DNA of 64,000 bases from Microbaculum marinum. GTDB taxonomy: Bacteria > Pseudomonadota > Alphaproteobacteria > Rhizobiales > Tepidamorphaceae. The DNA lies in the NCBI RefSeq assembly GCF_042646165.1, contig NZ_JBHRTC010000021.1; one strand, 5' to 3'. This document shows positions 8,813-16,344 of this stretch, one piece after another. Numbering within the stretch: the first letter of the stretch is position 1; every line of letters begins with the position of its first letter. Made by a program: the position numbers and the translations under genes. Under the pieces are notes generated by a model, which was given only the letters and a program-made list of their open reading frames with translations, did no database searches and was not told the DNA's origin.

Positions 8813-9568
8813 CTAGAGCGCGAAGCCGCCGTCGACGAGATGGATCTGGCCGGTCGTGTAGGACGCCTCGTCGGAGGCGAGGTACACCGCCAGCATGGCA
8901 ACCTCCTCGGCCGTACCGAGGCGGCCCATCGGCTGCCGGTCGATGAAGGCCTGCCGGACGACGGCCTCGTCCTGCCCCGTGTCCGCGGCCTGCGTCGCGA
9001 TGCGCTGGTCGAGCGACGGCGACTGGATGGTGCCGGGGCAGATGGCGTTGCAGCGGATTCCCTGGCGGATGAAATCGGCCGCCACCGACTTCGACAGGCC
9101 GATCACGGCCGCCTTGGTGGCACCGTAGGCATAGCGGTTCGGAATGCCCCTTACCGATCCCGATCCAGAGGCGACATTGACGATCGATCCCGCCCCCTTC
9201 TTCAGCATGCCGGGCAGGAAGGCGCGTATGGTACGGTGCATGGATTTCACATTGAGATCGAAGGAGAAGTCCCAATCGTCCTCGGAGCACTGCAGCACGG
9301 TGCCGTGGTGGACGTAGCCGGCCGCGTTGAACAGGATGTCGACGGTGCCGACCTCGCGGGCGACGTCCTGCACCGCGGCGGTATCGCGCACATCCAGTCG
9401 CATGGTCTGCGCCCCGACTTCACCCCTGAGTTCGCCGACCTTTGCTTCGTCCAGGTCGGTGGCGATGACCCTGGCACCTTCGCTCGCGAATGCGATTGCC
9501 GTCGCCCTGCCGATTCCGTTCGCCGCCGCCGTCACGAACGCGGTCTTGCCCTGCAGTCGCCCAGCCAT
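8813..9568 (-). CDS. SDR family oxidoreductase, BDH2/keto-deoxy-fuconate dehydrogenase-like
   Basis: Classical short-chain dehydrogenase of 251 residues. Motifs: TAAANGIGRATA (cofactor, near residue 14), TDLDEAKV with Asp after strand 2 suggesting NAD, NVASGSGSVRG with catalytic Ser, and YAYGATKAAVIGL with Tyr-Lys. The segment SVAADFIRQGIRCNAICPGT resembles 3-hydroxybutyrate dehydrogenase type 2 and the sugar-acid dehydrogenases of fuconate pathways. GGGAGG lies 6 bases before the ATG at 9568. It is the first gene of the SDR-denD-ydhR-ribD-like operon, which favours a sugar-acid over a ketone-body role. Confidence 0.88.
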   Translation of the reverse strand: MAGRLQGKTAFVTAAANGIGRATAIAFASEGARVIATDLDEAKVGELRGEVGAQTMRLDVRDTAAVQDVAREVGTVDILFNAAGYVHHGTVLQCSEDDWDFSFDLNVKSMHRTIRAFLPGMLKKGAGSIVNVASGSGSVRGIPNRYAYGATKAAVIGLSKSVAADFIRQGIRCNAICPGTIQSPSLDQRIATQAADTGQDEAVVRQAFIDRQPMGRLGTAEEVAMLAVYLASDEASYTTGQIHLVDGGFAL

Positions 9569-9701
9569 CACATCCTCCCGACCATAGCCCGTTTTCCCTC
9601 GGCCCGGTCTTTCTGCCGGGCCGGTTGAAGCGTTAGTCTGTCGCCGCCCGCAACGCAACTGCGGTCCGCAAATTGGCGTGCCGTCCATCAGGAGCATCAA
9701 G

Positions 9702-10367
9702 TTGATCAAGGATCTCGACCCGCTCGACCAGGAGCCGGCACCCGTCTCGGTGCAGAGCGACGAACTGTTGGCCCCGGTCACCGCAGAGCAGGAAGGGGCC
9801 TTGAAGGCCGCCGCCCTGATGGGCCTTGCGCTCGCCGGTTTCGAAGCCGTCGTCGCCCTGCTGATCGGGTCCGTGGCCGTAATGGCGATCGCCATCGATT
9901 CCTTTCACGATGCGCTCACGGCGGGAACGACGCTGGTGCTGGCGGGCCGCCATCGCCGCCTGTACCGGCTCGCGGCCGTCGTCGTCTCGGTGCTGATCGC
10001 CTTCGCCTTCCTGTGGATGATCTGGATCGGCTTCACCCGCTTCGGGGTCGGGCGCATTCCCAGTCCCTGGCTGATGATCGCCGTTGCCGTCATCTCCCTG
10101 GCGGTCAACCTGATATCCGCCTGGCGACTGCGGGTGTTTTCGTCCGGCGACGACGATGTCCGCTGGGTCTGGCGGCAGACCCGCTGGGACTTCGCCGCCG
10201 ACCTCGGCGTCATCGTCGCAGCACTGGCCATTTCCGATTTCGCCCAGCGCTGGCCGGACCTCGCCGCGGGCCTGCTGATCGCCGCGTTCAACATCTGGGG
10301 CGTCTGGAAGCTGGTGCGCTCGATGTGGGAGCAAGAGGCTGGGGATCTGAATTCGGCGGGCAAATAG
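9702..10367 (+). CDS. CDF-type cation transporter lacking the C-terminal cytoplasmic domain
   Basis: Inner-membrane protein of 221 residues with six predicted helices, starting near KAAALMGLALAGFEAVVALLIG. Helix 2 carries DSFHD (a DxxxD pair) and helix 5 carries DFAAD (another DxxxD), which match the two pairs that bind Zn/Fe/Mn in cation diffusion facilitators. It stops soon after helix 6 (AAFNIWGVWKLVRSM), so the roughly 80-residue cytoplasmic dimer domain is missing. The TTG at 9702 is preferred because AGGAG lies 7 bases upstream; a GTG at 9678 is the alternative. It would export divalent metal in exchange for protons. It is monocistronic and convergent with the GNAT gene. Confidence 0.72.
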   Translation: MIKDLDPLDQEPAPVSVQSDELLAPVTAEQEGALKAAALMGLALAGFEAVVALLIGSVAVMAIAIDSFHDALTAGTTLVLAGRHRRLYRLAAVVVSVLIAFAFLWMIWIGFTRFGVGRIPSPWLMIAVAVISLAVNLISAWRLRVFSSGDDDVRWVWRQTRWDFAADLGVIVAALAISDFAQRWPDLAAGLLIAAFNIWGVWKLVRSMWEQEAGDLNSAGK

Positions 10368-10401
10368 CGATCCCGCCTCCGATCGAATTCCTGCCTTTCC
10401 G

Positions 10402-11550
10402 TCAGCCCAGCCTCTTCGACAGGTGTACGGCGCGCCGGTCCGGCATTGCCTCGATCTCGGCGATACCGAAGCCCTTGCGCCTGTACCAGTCGACGTTCGA
10501 GACGAGCTTCTCGCCGGTGATCAGGCGCAGTTCCGGCAGCTCCAGCGAGCGGGCGCGCGATTCGGCCGCAGACAGCAGGGCGTTGCCTGCGCCCTTGCCC
10601 ATCCTGTCAGGCGCGACACCGATGCTATCCACGTACAGATGATCCCGATGGGGAGTGACGATGAGGACACCGGCGAGGTCTTCACCTTCCTCCAGCAGCC
10701 AGACCTCCGCATCCGCGAAGACGGCCCGGTAGTCCCACTGCAGCGGGATGGGCGTGACCCCGAGGATCTGCCCGTTGCCCGCGTAGGCCGCCTGCTGAAG
10801 CGCCTCAACGGCATCGAGATCGGCAAGATCGGCCCGGCGCAGCGCGTGGACGCCAGACTGCAGCGACGCAGCATTCAGCGTCGACAGCCTCCACTGCTGG
10901 CTGCCGTCGATCCCAAAGTTGCCGCCGTCGAGAAACCGACGGTAGGCAGCCTTCACGGAAGGCCACTCGTCGTCGGTGATCGAAAACCAGGCGGTATCCC
11001 GGTTGCGGCCCTTGACGACCAGGTGCTTGCGGAACACGCCTTCGAACCGGAACCCCAGCCGGGCGGCGGCGCGCCTCGACGGGGCATTGCCGTTGTCGCA
11101 CTTCCATTCGTAGCGCCGGTAGCCGAGATCGTCGAAGACCCGGCAGGCAAGCAGATACATTGCCTCGGTGGCACCCACCGTGCGCTGCAGCAGCGGCGAA
11201 TAGCAGATGTGGCCGGTCTCGATCACGCCGTGCTCCGGGACGATCCGCATCAGGCTCGCCACGCCGGCCGCTTTGCCGGTGCTGAGATCGATGATGGAAT
11301 GGAAGAGCGGATCGTCCGAGGTCATCACCGTCCGGGCATGGGCCCGGTAGGCGTCCAGGTCGGCAAAGGGACCGTAGGGGAGATAGGTCCAGAGCGTCCC
11401 GTCGGCGTCCAGCCGGTAGGCCTCGAACAGGTCGCGCGCATGCGCATCGGCATCGAACGGCTCGAGCCGTACCAAGCGGCCTTCCATCGGCTCGCGCGGC
11501 GGGCGCGGACGTCCCGTCCAGCCTGACAGGTCTTCGGGTTTGCGGCTCAT
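10402..11550 (-). CDS. Tandem GNAT acetyltransferase fusion
   Basis: Protein of 382 residues that joins two acetyl-CoA-dependent N-acetyltransferase domains. The first (about 20-220) is RimJ/RimL-like: GRLVRLEPFDADAHARDLFEA, ETGHICYSPLLQRTVGATEA and YEWKCDNGNAPSRRAAARLGF. The second (about 240-382) is an ordinary GNAT with the acetyl-CoA loop DRMGKGAGNALL and LYVDSIGVAP. The start at 11550 lies 4 bases after the nitroreductase stop, so the two genes are probably co-translated. The substrates are unknown. The fusion could act on one molecule twice or on two related amines; the sequence does not decide. Confidence 0.87.
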   Translation of the reverse strand: MSRKPEDLSGWTGRPRPPREPMEGRLVRLEPFDADAHARDLFEAYRLDADGTLWTYLPYGPFADLDAYRAHARTVMTSDDPLFHSIIDLSTGKAAGVASLMRIVPEHGVIETGHICYSPLLQRTVGATEAMYLLACRVFDDLGYRRYEWKCDNGNAPSRRAAARLGFRFEGVFRKHLVVKGRNRDTAWFSITDDEWPSVKAAYRRFLDGGNFGIDGSQQWRLSTLNAASLQSGVHALRRADLADLDAVEALQQAAYAGNGQILGVTPIPLQWDYRAVFADAEVWLLEEGEDLAGVLIVTPHRDHLYVDSIGVAPDRMGKGAGNALLSAAESRARSLELPELRLITGEKLVSNVDWYRRKGFGIAEIEAMPDRRAVHLSKRLG

Positions 11551-11554
11551 GTCA

Positions 11555-12394
11555 TCACTCGATCCTGCCGGACGGATTTGGCGTCGGCCCCGTGTAGGCT
11601 TCGCGCCACTCGCCTGTCTTTTCGTCGATGTCGTCCCAGGCTTCCATATCCTCGTCGCCGCGATACATGGCAAACGGCCGCAGCTTGGCGACATAGTGCG
11701 CGATCAGCCCGTCCGGGCGGTACCTGGCCGGGTCGTAGCGGTTCCAGTGGACGATCTGCGCGAGCGGCCGGCGCCACCTGTAGGTGACGTCCTTTTCCGG
11801 ATATCCGATGGGGATCGTGCCGTAGGCAACGAGCGAGTCCGGATAGCCGAGAAGTTCGGCCAGTTCGCGATTGGTCGTCGCCTCGCCGCCGCCCGACAGC
11901 CAGGCCGACGTCAGTCCGCACGCCGTCACGGCGAGCTGCACGTTCTGGATCACCGCACCGATGGAGGCGAGCAGGATGTTCTCGTTGTTGGCCCGGTACT
12001 CGTCCTCCCATTCGGAATCAGTCGCATTGGGGAAGGATGCCTTCCAGCGCGGGTCGCCGAGGACGATGAGGATCGCGACCGTATTGGCGAGATAGGTCTT
12101 CTTGACCGCCGGGAACCCCTTCACATGGGCGATCAGCCGGTTCGACTGGCGCAGGAAGACCTCCAGGACCCTGTCGCGCATCTCCGGATCGTCGACGATC
12201 ACCAGGTCGAAGCACTGGGTGTTGGCACCGGTCGGCGCCCACCGCGCCGCTTCCGCGATCCTTTCAAGCGTGCCGCGCGCCACGGTGCGCCCCTTCTCGA
12301 AGCGGCGGACGCTGCGGCGGCGCCGGATCACGTCGAACAGGCTGGAAAAACGCGCTTCGGATCCGCTATCCGGCAACACGGCACACCCTCCCAT
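11555..12394 (-). CDS. Nitroreductase family FMN oxidoreductase
   Basis: FMN- and NAD(P)H-dependent reductase of 279 residues. The N-terminal RRRRSVRRFEKGRTV segment and LERIAEAARWAPTGANTQ form the FMN phosphate site; later NVQLAVTACGLTSAWLSGGG and YGTIPIGYPEKD correspond to the flavin-binding core. The last 70 residues, with IVHWNRYDP, extend beyond the minimal family and may cap the active site. An internal GTG at 12379 has GGAGG 7 bases upstream and may be the true start instead of the ATG at 12394. It is the first gene of a pair with the double-GNAT gene. The physiological substrate is unknown. Confidence 0.85.
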   Translation of the reverse strand: MGGCAVLPDSGSEARFSSLFDVIRRRRSVRRFEKGRTVARGTLERIAEAARWAPTGANTQCFDLVIVDDPEMRDRVLEVFLRQSNRLIAHVKGFPAVKKTYLANTVAILIVLGDPRWKASFPNATDSEWEDEYRANNENILLASIGAVIQNVQLAVTACGLTSAWLSGGGEATTNRELAELLGYPDSLVAYGTIPIGYPEKDVTYRWRRPLAQIVHWNRYDPARYRPDGLIAHYVAKLRPFAMYRGDEDMEAWDDIDEKTGEWREAYTGPTPNPSGRIE

Positions 12395-12756
12395 CGTCGT
12401 TTTGCCGACGCTACGCCAAGGGAACCGGCAGCTGCAACCGATCGCGCCGCGCCGACGCGATTTGCGAGTTGTGCGAATCGCTTAGCAGCAATCGCTGCCA
12501 CGCGGATTCACCGACTTAACAAACTGATTCAATCCCTTCACATATTGATTCAGGCATCGAAGACCGCCCCGTGACCGGCTCGACTGCCGGAGACCCTACG
12601 GTCGCCCTGCTGCGGCCCGGCAGCCGACGGGAAGCCACCGGCGCCCCGCTTGTTTCGCATGGCGGCAATGCGGCCGGTCGCGATTGCCGCATGGCCGGGC
12701 CGCGGCTAAACACGGTCCATGCAACCGCGCGCCCGCAGTCCCCAAGCATTTGCCCG
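12395..12756. other. Intergenic region between divergent nitroreductase and AbrB-type genes
   Basis: About 360 bases without a convincing gene. The stretch 12455-12560 is less GC-rich than its surroundings and carries three GATTCA repeats at exact 21-base spacing (listed separately), plus a GCGATT/AATCGC inverted repeat around 12458-12482. The rest, 12570-12756, is GC-rich and open in the frame of the downstream gene but does not look like protein. Confidence 0.5.
12504..12552. repeat. Three phased GATTCA direct repeats, 21-base period
   Basis: GGATTCA at 12504-12510, TGATTCA at 12525-12531 and TGATTCA at 12546-12552. Each copy begins 21 bases after the one before, two turns of B-DNA, so all face the same side of the helix. 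The two perfect copies have the dyad form TGA-T-TCA. The array lies in the divergent control region of the nitroreductase and AbrB-type genes and is a candidate array for one DNA-binding protein. Confidence 0.5.
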
Positions 12757-13839
12757 ATGGCCGCAGCCGCGCATCTGACGACGTTCCTGAAGACGCTCAC
12801 GACTGTGGCGATCGGCGGCGTCAGCGGATGGGTCGCCTCCCGTCTCGGCCTGCCGCTGGCGTGGATGATGGGGTCGATGCTCACGGTCGGCCTGATCGGC
12901 ATGTTCGGCATCAAGATCGGCGGGCACGGCGTCGAGGTGCCGCATTGGCTGCGCACCAGCATGATCCCCATCATCGGCGTCATGCTCGGCTCCGGTTTCA
13001 CCCCGACCGTGGTCGCCGGCATCGGCGAATGGTGGGTGACCATGCTGGCGCTGATCGTGTTCATCCTGCTCGCCTCGGCGGTCGCCTACCAATTCTATCG
13101 GCGCGTGTTCGGCTTCGACGCGATCACCTCGTACTTCTCGTCGATTCCCGGCGGCCTCATCGACATGGCGATCATCGGCGAAGCGGCCGGCGGCGACGGG
13201 CGGTCGATCTCGCTGGTCCACTTCGCGCGGATCCTGGTCTCGGTGCTGACGATACCGTTCCTGATGCAGTGGCTCTACGGACCGATCGGCCACCAGGCCA
13301 TCCACCCCGGCGCCTCGTCGCTGGAGATCGAACTCGTCGATGTGGGGCTGCTGACCGCCTGCGCGGTCGTCGGCTATTTCGGCGGCCGCGCCATCCGCCT
13401 GCCCGGCGCGCAGATATCGGGGCCCCTGTTCCTCAGCGCCATCGCGCACGGCACCCAGCTGACGGCGGCCAGTCCGCCGGATTTCCTCATCGCCGTTGCC
13501 CAGATCGTCGTGGGGTCGTCGCTGGGGGCGCGCTTCGCCGGCGTCTCGGTGCGCGCGGCAGGCAAGGTCATGCTGGCATCGATGTGCGCAACCGCGCTGA
13601 TGTTCGCCGTGACGATCGCCCTCGCCCTGTCGCTTGCGACCTTCGTCGACGAACCGCTGCCCGCGCTGATCCTCGCCTACTCGCCGGGCGGCGTCGCCGA
13701 GATGAGCCTGATCGCCCTGTCGATGAATGTCGGGGTGGCCTTCGTCACGGCCCACCACATCGCCCGCATCGCGCTGTCGGTGGGAATGATGCCGCAGATC
13801 TGGCGCAGGGTGGTGGCGCCGCGGGTGGCGGCGAGCTGA
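12757..13839 (+). CDS. AbrB family membrane protein (ammonia monooxygenase-like, PF05145 type)
   Basis: Integral membrane protein of 360 residues with about ten helices in two similar halves. The repeat hallmarks are visible in both halves: GVSGWVASRLGLPLAWMMGSM near the start and GYFGGRAIRLPGAQISGPLF in the middle, each followed by a conserved proline-containing helix. FSSIPGGLIDMAIIGEAAGGD and YSPGGVAEMSLIALSM are the matching later elements. Despite the ammonia monooxygenase label given to relatives, the function is unproven and no monooxygenase chemistry is evident. The ATG at 12757 fits the family length; there is no clear ribosome site. It ends 3 bases before the convergent coiled-coil gene. 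Confidence 0.85.
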   Translation: MAAAAHLTTFLKTLTTVAIGGVSGWVASRLGLPLAWMMGSMLTVGLIGMFGIKIGGHGVEVPHWLRTSMIPIIGVMLGSGFTPTVVAGIGEWWVTMLALIVFILLASAVAYQFYRRVFGFDAITSYFSSIPGGLIDMAIIGEAAGGDGRSISLVHFARILVSVLTIPFLMQWLYGPIGHQAIHPGASSLEIELVDVGLLTACAVVGYFGGRAIRLPGAQISGPLFLSAIAHGTQLTAASPPDFLIAVAQIVVGSSLGARFAGVSVRAAGKVMLASMCATALMFAVTIALALSLATFVDEPLPALILAYSPGGVAEMSLIALSMNVGVAFVTAHHIARIALSVGMMPQIWRRVVAPRVAAS

Positions 13840-13842
13840 CGC

Positions 13843-15303
13843 CTAGAACTTCCCGCCGGTCCTGAAGCCGCCGCGGCCGCCGCCGAAGCCGCCGCCGAAA
13901 CCGCCCCCGGTACGGAAGCCGCCGCGCCCGAAGCCGCCGCTGCGGCCCGGGCGGGGACGGAAGATCGTACCGCCGCCGCGCGACGGGCGGCCCCAGACAT
14001 CGCCGCTGCTCGGACGCGAGGGGCCAGGCGTGTACCGGCCGCGGCGGCGCAATTGCGCCCAGACCACGGCTGCATTGATGGCGCCGCGCAGCAGTCCCTT
14101 GAGAACGTCCTCGACCATGTCGTCGTCGAATTCCCAACGCTCGTCGTCGTAGCGCTCGCCCACGAACCGGCCGCGCAGCTCGGCCAGTTCGGCGAGCTTG
14201 TGCTCGAGGTCGCGCTCGACCCGCTGCAGACGCTCCAGGTCGTGCTCCCGGTCCTCGATGTCCTCGCGAAGGTCGTCGATCTCCTCGACCAGCCGCTCGT
14301 CCGCCGGATCGGGCGTCAGCATCGCGGCGCGATGCAACTGCGACAGCCTGGTATCCCGCAGCGCCGACACCAGGGCCTCGATCGCCTCCCTGGAGGCTTC
14401 GTCCTCGCCGCGGTTGATGGCCGCGCGCTTGGCCTCGAGCGCAGTGCGGGCGGTGGCCTGCTCGATGACATTCCGGGCGAGATCGGCCAGAGCGGCTTCG
14501 TCGGCGGCGAGCTTCTTCGCCTGGTCAAGTATGCCAGCCGCCGCCCTCTGCCCGGCCTCGAAATCCTCCAGCCGGTCGGCTTCCGTCTCGGCGGCGGCGC
14601 GGGCGCGTTCGGCATGCTCGCCGAGCCGCTCGGGCAGTTCCAGCAGCATGTGGTAGTTCGGCCGCGCCTCCTGGAAGCGCACCAGCCGCGCCACCCAGCG
14701 GTCGAGCATTCGAACGAGCCCGCGGCCGCGGTATTCCGAGGTGCCGAAGCCGCGCTTCCACAGATACATGAACAGGGAATCGTCCTCGTACGGCCGGCCC
14801 TTTTCCGTCCTGTCCTCGCGGGCGAGCTCGGCCTTGCGCTCGGCCTCCAGGGCGACCCGCTCGGCGGCTTCCACCTCGGCGATCCGGGCCTGGTAGCCGG
14901 CGTCTTCCGACAGCCGGGCAATGAGCCGCGCATCGGCCTCCTCGACAGTGGCGCGAAGCTCCGCGATCTCGTCCGTCAGGCGGACACGCTCGGCTTCGAG
15001 GCGGTCGATGTCGGCATCGGCGGCCGCGATCTGCTCGGCAAGCCCCTGCAGGGCCTTGTCGCGCGCTGCGCGCAGGCGGCGCAGCTCCTTTTCGGCGCGG
15101 TCGAGCGATCGGCCCACGGCGGCGGCACCGTCCTGGTCGAGCCGGAACACGGCGAGCTGCCGAAACGCCTCCAGCTCGCGGGTGCGCATCGCGGCGATGC
15201 GCGAGCCGGCCTCCGCGATCTGCCGCTCGACGTCGGCCTCCTCGTCGCGAAGCTTGCGGACTTCGGCATCGATGCGGCGCAGGGTGGCAGGGCCTTTCGA
15301 CAT
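13843..15303 (-). CDS. Long coiled-coil protein with Gly/Phe/Arg-rich tail (third gene of triad)
   Basis: Protein of 486 residues of unknown function. Residues about 1-175 and 235-400 are strongly charged, heptad-like coiled coil (for example IDRLEAERVRLTDEIAELRA). Between them is a compact conserved-looking block, DDSLFMYLWKRGFGTSEYRG followed by RGLVRMLDRWVARLVRFQEARPN, that does not look like coiled coil. After DMVEDVLKGLLRGAINAAVVW (a possible amphipathic helix) the last 60 residues become low-complexity, rich in Gly, Phe and Arg (GGFGRGGFRTGGGFGGG). There is no signal peptide. It starts 12 bases after the stop of the membrane protein gene, so it is the last gene of a three-gene operon. 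Confidence 0.85.
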   Translation of the reverse strand: MSKGPATLRRIDAEVRKLRDEEADVERQIAEAGSRIAAMRTRELEAFRQLAVFRLDQDGAAAVGRSLDRAEKELRRLRAARDKALQGLAEQIAAADADIDRLEAERVRLTDEIAELRATVEEADARLIARLSEDAGYQARIAEVEAAERVALEAERKAELAREDRTEKGRPYEDDSLFMYLWKRGFGTSEYRGRGLVRMLDRWVARLVRFQEARPNYHMLLELPERLGEHAERARAAAETEADRLEDFEAGQRAAAGILDQAKKLAADEAALADLARNVIEQATARTALEAKRAAINRGEDEASREAIEALVSALRDTRLSQLHRAAMLTPDPADERLVEEIDDLREDIEDREHDLERLQRVERDLEHKLAELAELRGRFVGERYDDERWEFDDDMVEDVLKGLLRGAINAAVVWAQLRRRGRYTPGPSRPSSGDVWGRPSRGGGTIFRPRPGRSGGFGRGGFRTGGGFGGGFGGGRGGFRTGGKF

Positions 15304-15315
15304 CTCTGCGTCCGC

Positions 15316-16302
15316 CTACCAGGCCGTGATCGCGCCGCCGGACACGGGCATGCGGTACTCCGGATCGAGGACCCCGCGCCGTTTCTCGCCCAGCACGTCG
15401 TTCTGGATGATGCCGTCGTCCTCCTTGTCGGCCCGCACCTGCGCGAACGTGGATTCCGGCACCCGGACGCCCCACTGCGTGACCGGGGCGACCTCGCCGG
15501 TCTCCTCGCTGGCGACCCGCACCGTCACCGGTTTGCCGGACCTGTCGATCGCCTCGACGATCAGGTAGTAGTTGCGCGCCGCCTCGTTGGCGTCCGGGAT
15601 CCGCCAGACGCCGGACGTCGCGCCGGGCCGCGAGACGATGCGCAGGTCGTACTGCTGGTTCAGGCGGTCCTGCAGGGCCTCGAGTCCGACGACCGCCGCG
15701 CGGGCGTCCTCGGCATTGCCCGCAGCAAGCGCCCGCCGCCCGTCGGCGCGCAGCGCTTCGGCCATTTGCAGGGCTGCCGGCGACTCAGTTCCCGATTCAA
15801 TCGCCTCGTACAACCCATTGATCCTGTTCGGCAAAGTCTCCGACAGCTCGATGCGCAGCGCCTCGGCCCGCTGCTCGCCCGGCACGGTGACCAGGAAGTG
15901 CCAGGCGGCCCACGCGACGAGAACGGCGGCGACGAGGGCCAGCACCGCCCTGCCCCAGGAGTGACGGCGGACATAGAGACGGGCAAGCGCCACCGACATG
16001 CCGGACGCGGGTGGCGTGTAGACGAAGCGCTGCTCCTTGAGCGCCTTCACGCCCTCGGCAAGGATCGCGTCGGTGACCTCTATCCCCTGCGAGGAATAGA
16101 TCTCGCGCAGACGGGCGATCAGCTGTCGGTCGCGCTCCTCCTCGTTCAGCTCGCGGGCAACGAGGTTCTCGCGATGGCGCAGCGTATCGACCACGTCCAT
16201 CGCCAGCATGACCTCCTCCAGCGGCCGCTTCGACAGCGTCCCGTTCCGGGGCGCCGCGGGGGCGGCCGATGCCGGGATGTGCGTCTGGGCCGGGTCCGCC
16301 AT
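15316..16302 (-). CDS. Single-pass membrane protein, DUF6384-like (second gene of triad)
   Basis: Protein of 328 residues. Residues 1-105 are soluble and begin with a Pro/Ala stretch, then LSKRPLEEVMLAMDVVDTLRHRENLVARELNEEERDR style helices and IYSSQGIEVTDAILAEGVKALKEQRFVY. One hydrophobic segment (about 110-130, AVLALVAAVLVAWAAWHFLV) is the only membrane span. The C-terminal 195 residues start with a helical stalk and end in a beta-rich part (YYLIVEAIDRSGKPVTVRV). I associate this layout with DUF6384 from memory and have not checked it. It sits 42 bases after the first triad gene and 12 bases before the third, so all three are probably made together and the protein could anchor the two coiled-coil partners to the membrane. 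Confidence 0.8.
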   Translation of the reverse strand: MADPAQTHIPASAAPAAPRNGTLSKRPLEEVMLAMDVVDTLRHRENLVARELNEEERDRQLIARLREIYSSQGIEVTDAILAEGVKALKEQRFVYTPPASGMSVALARLYVRRHSWGRAVLALVAAVLVAWAAWHFLVTVPGEQRAEALRIELSETLPNRINGLYEAIESGTESPAALQMAEALRADGRRALAAGNAEDARAAVVGLEALQDRLNQQYDLRIVSRPGATSGVWRIPDANEAARNYYLIVEAIDRSGKPVTVRVASEETGEVAPVTQWGVRVPESTFAQVRADKEDDGIIQNDVLGEKRRGVLDPEYRMPVSGGAITAW

Positions 16303-16344
16303 GCTGGGTGCTATCCGTCGCCGTCTCGTCGGCCGGGTCGCCGG

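Noticed and set aside
13855..14050. Gly/Arg-rich repeat region considered as a CRISPR-like or tandem repeat
   Set aside because: The repetition follows codons of the Gly/Phe/Arg tail of a protein and has irregular length, with no spacer structure.
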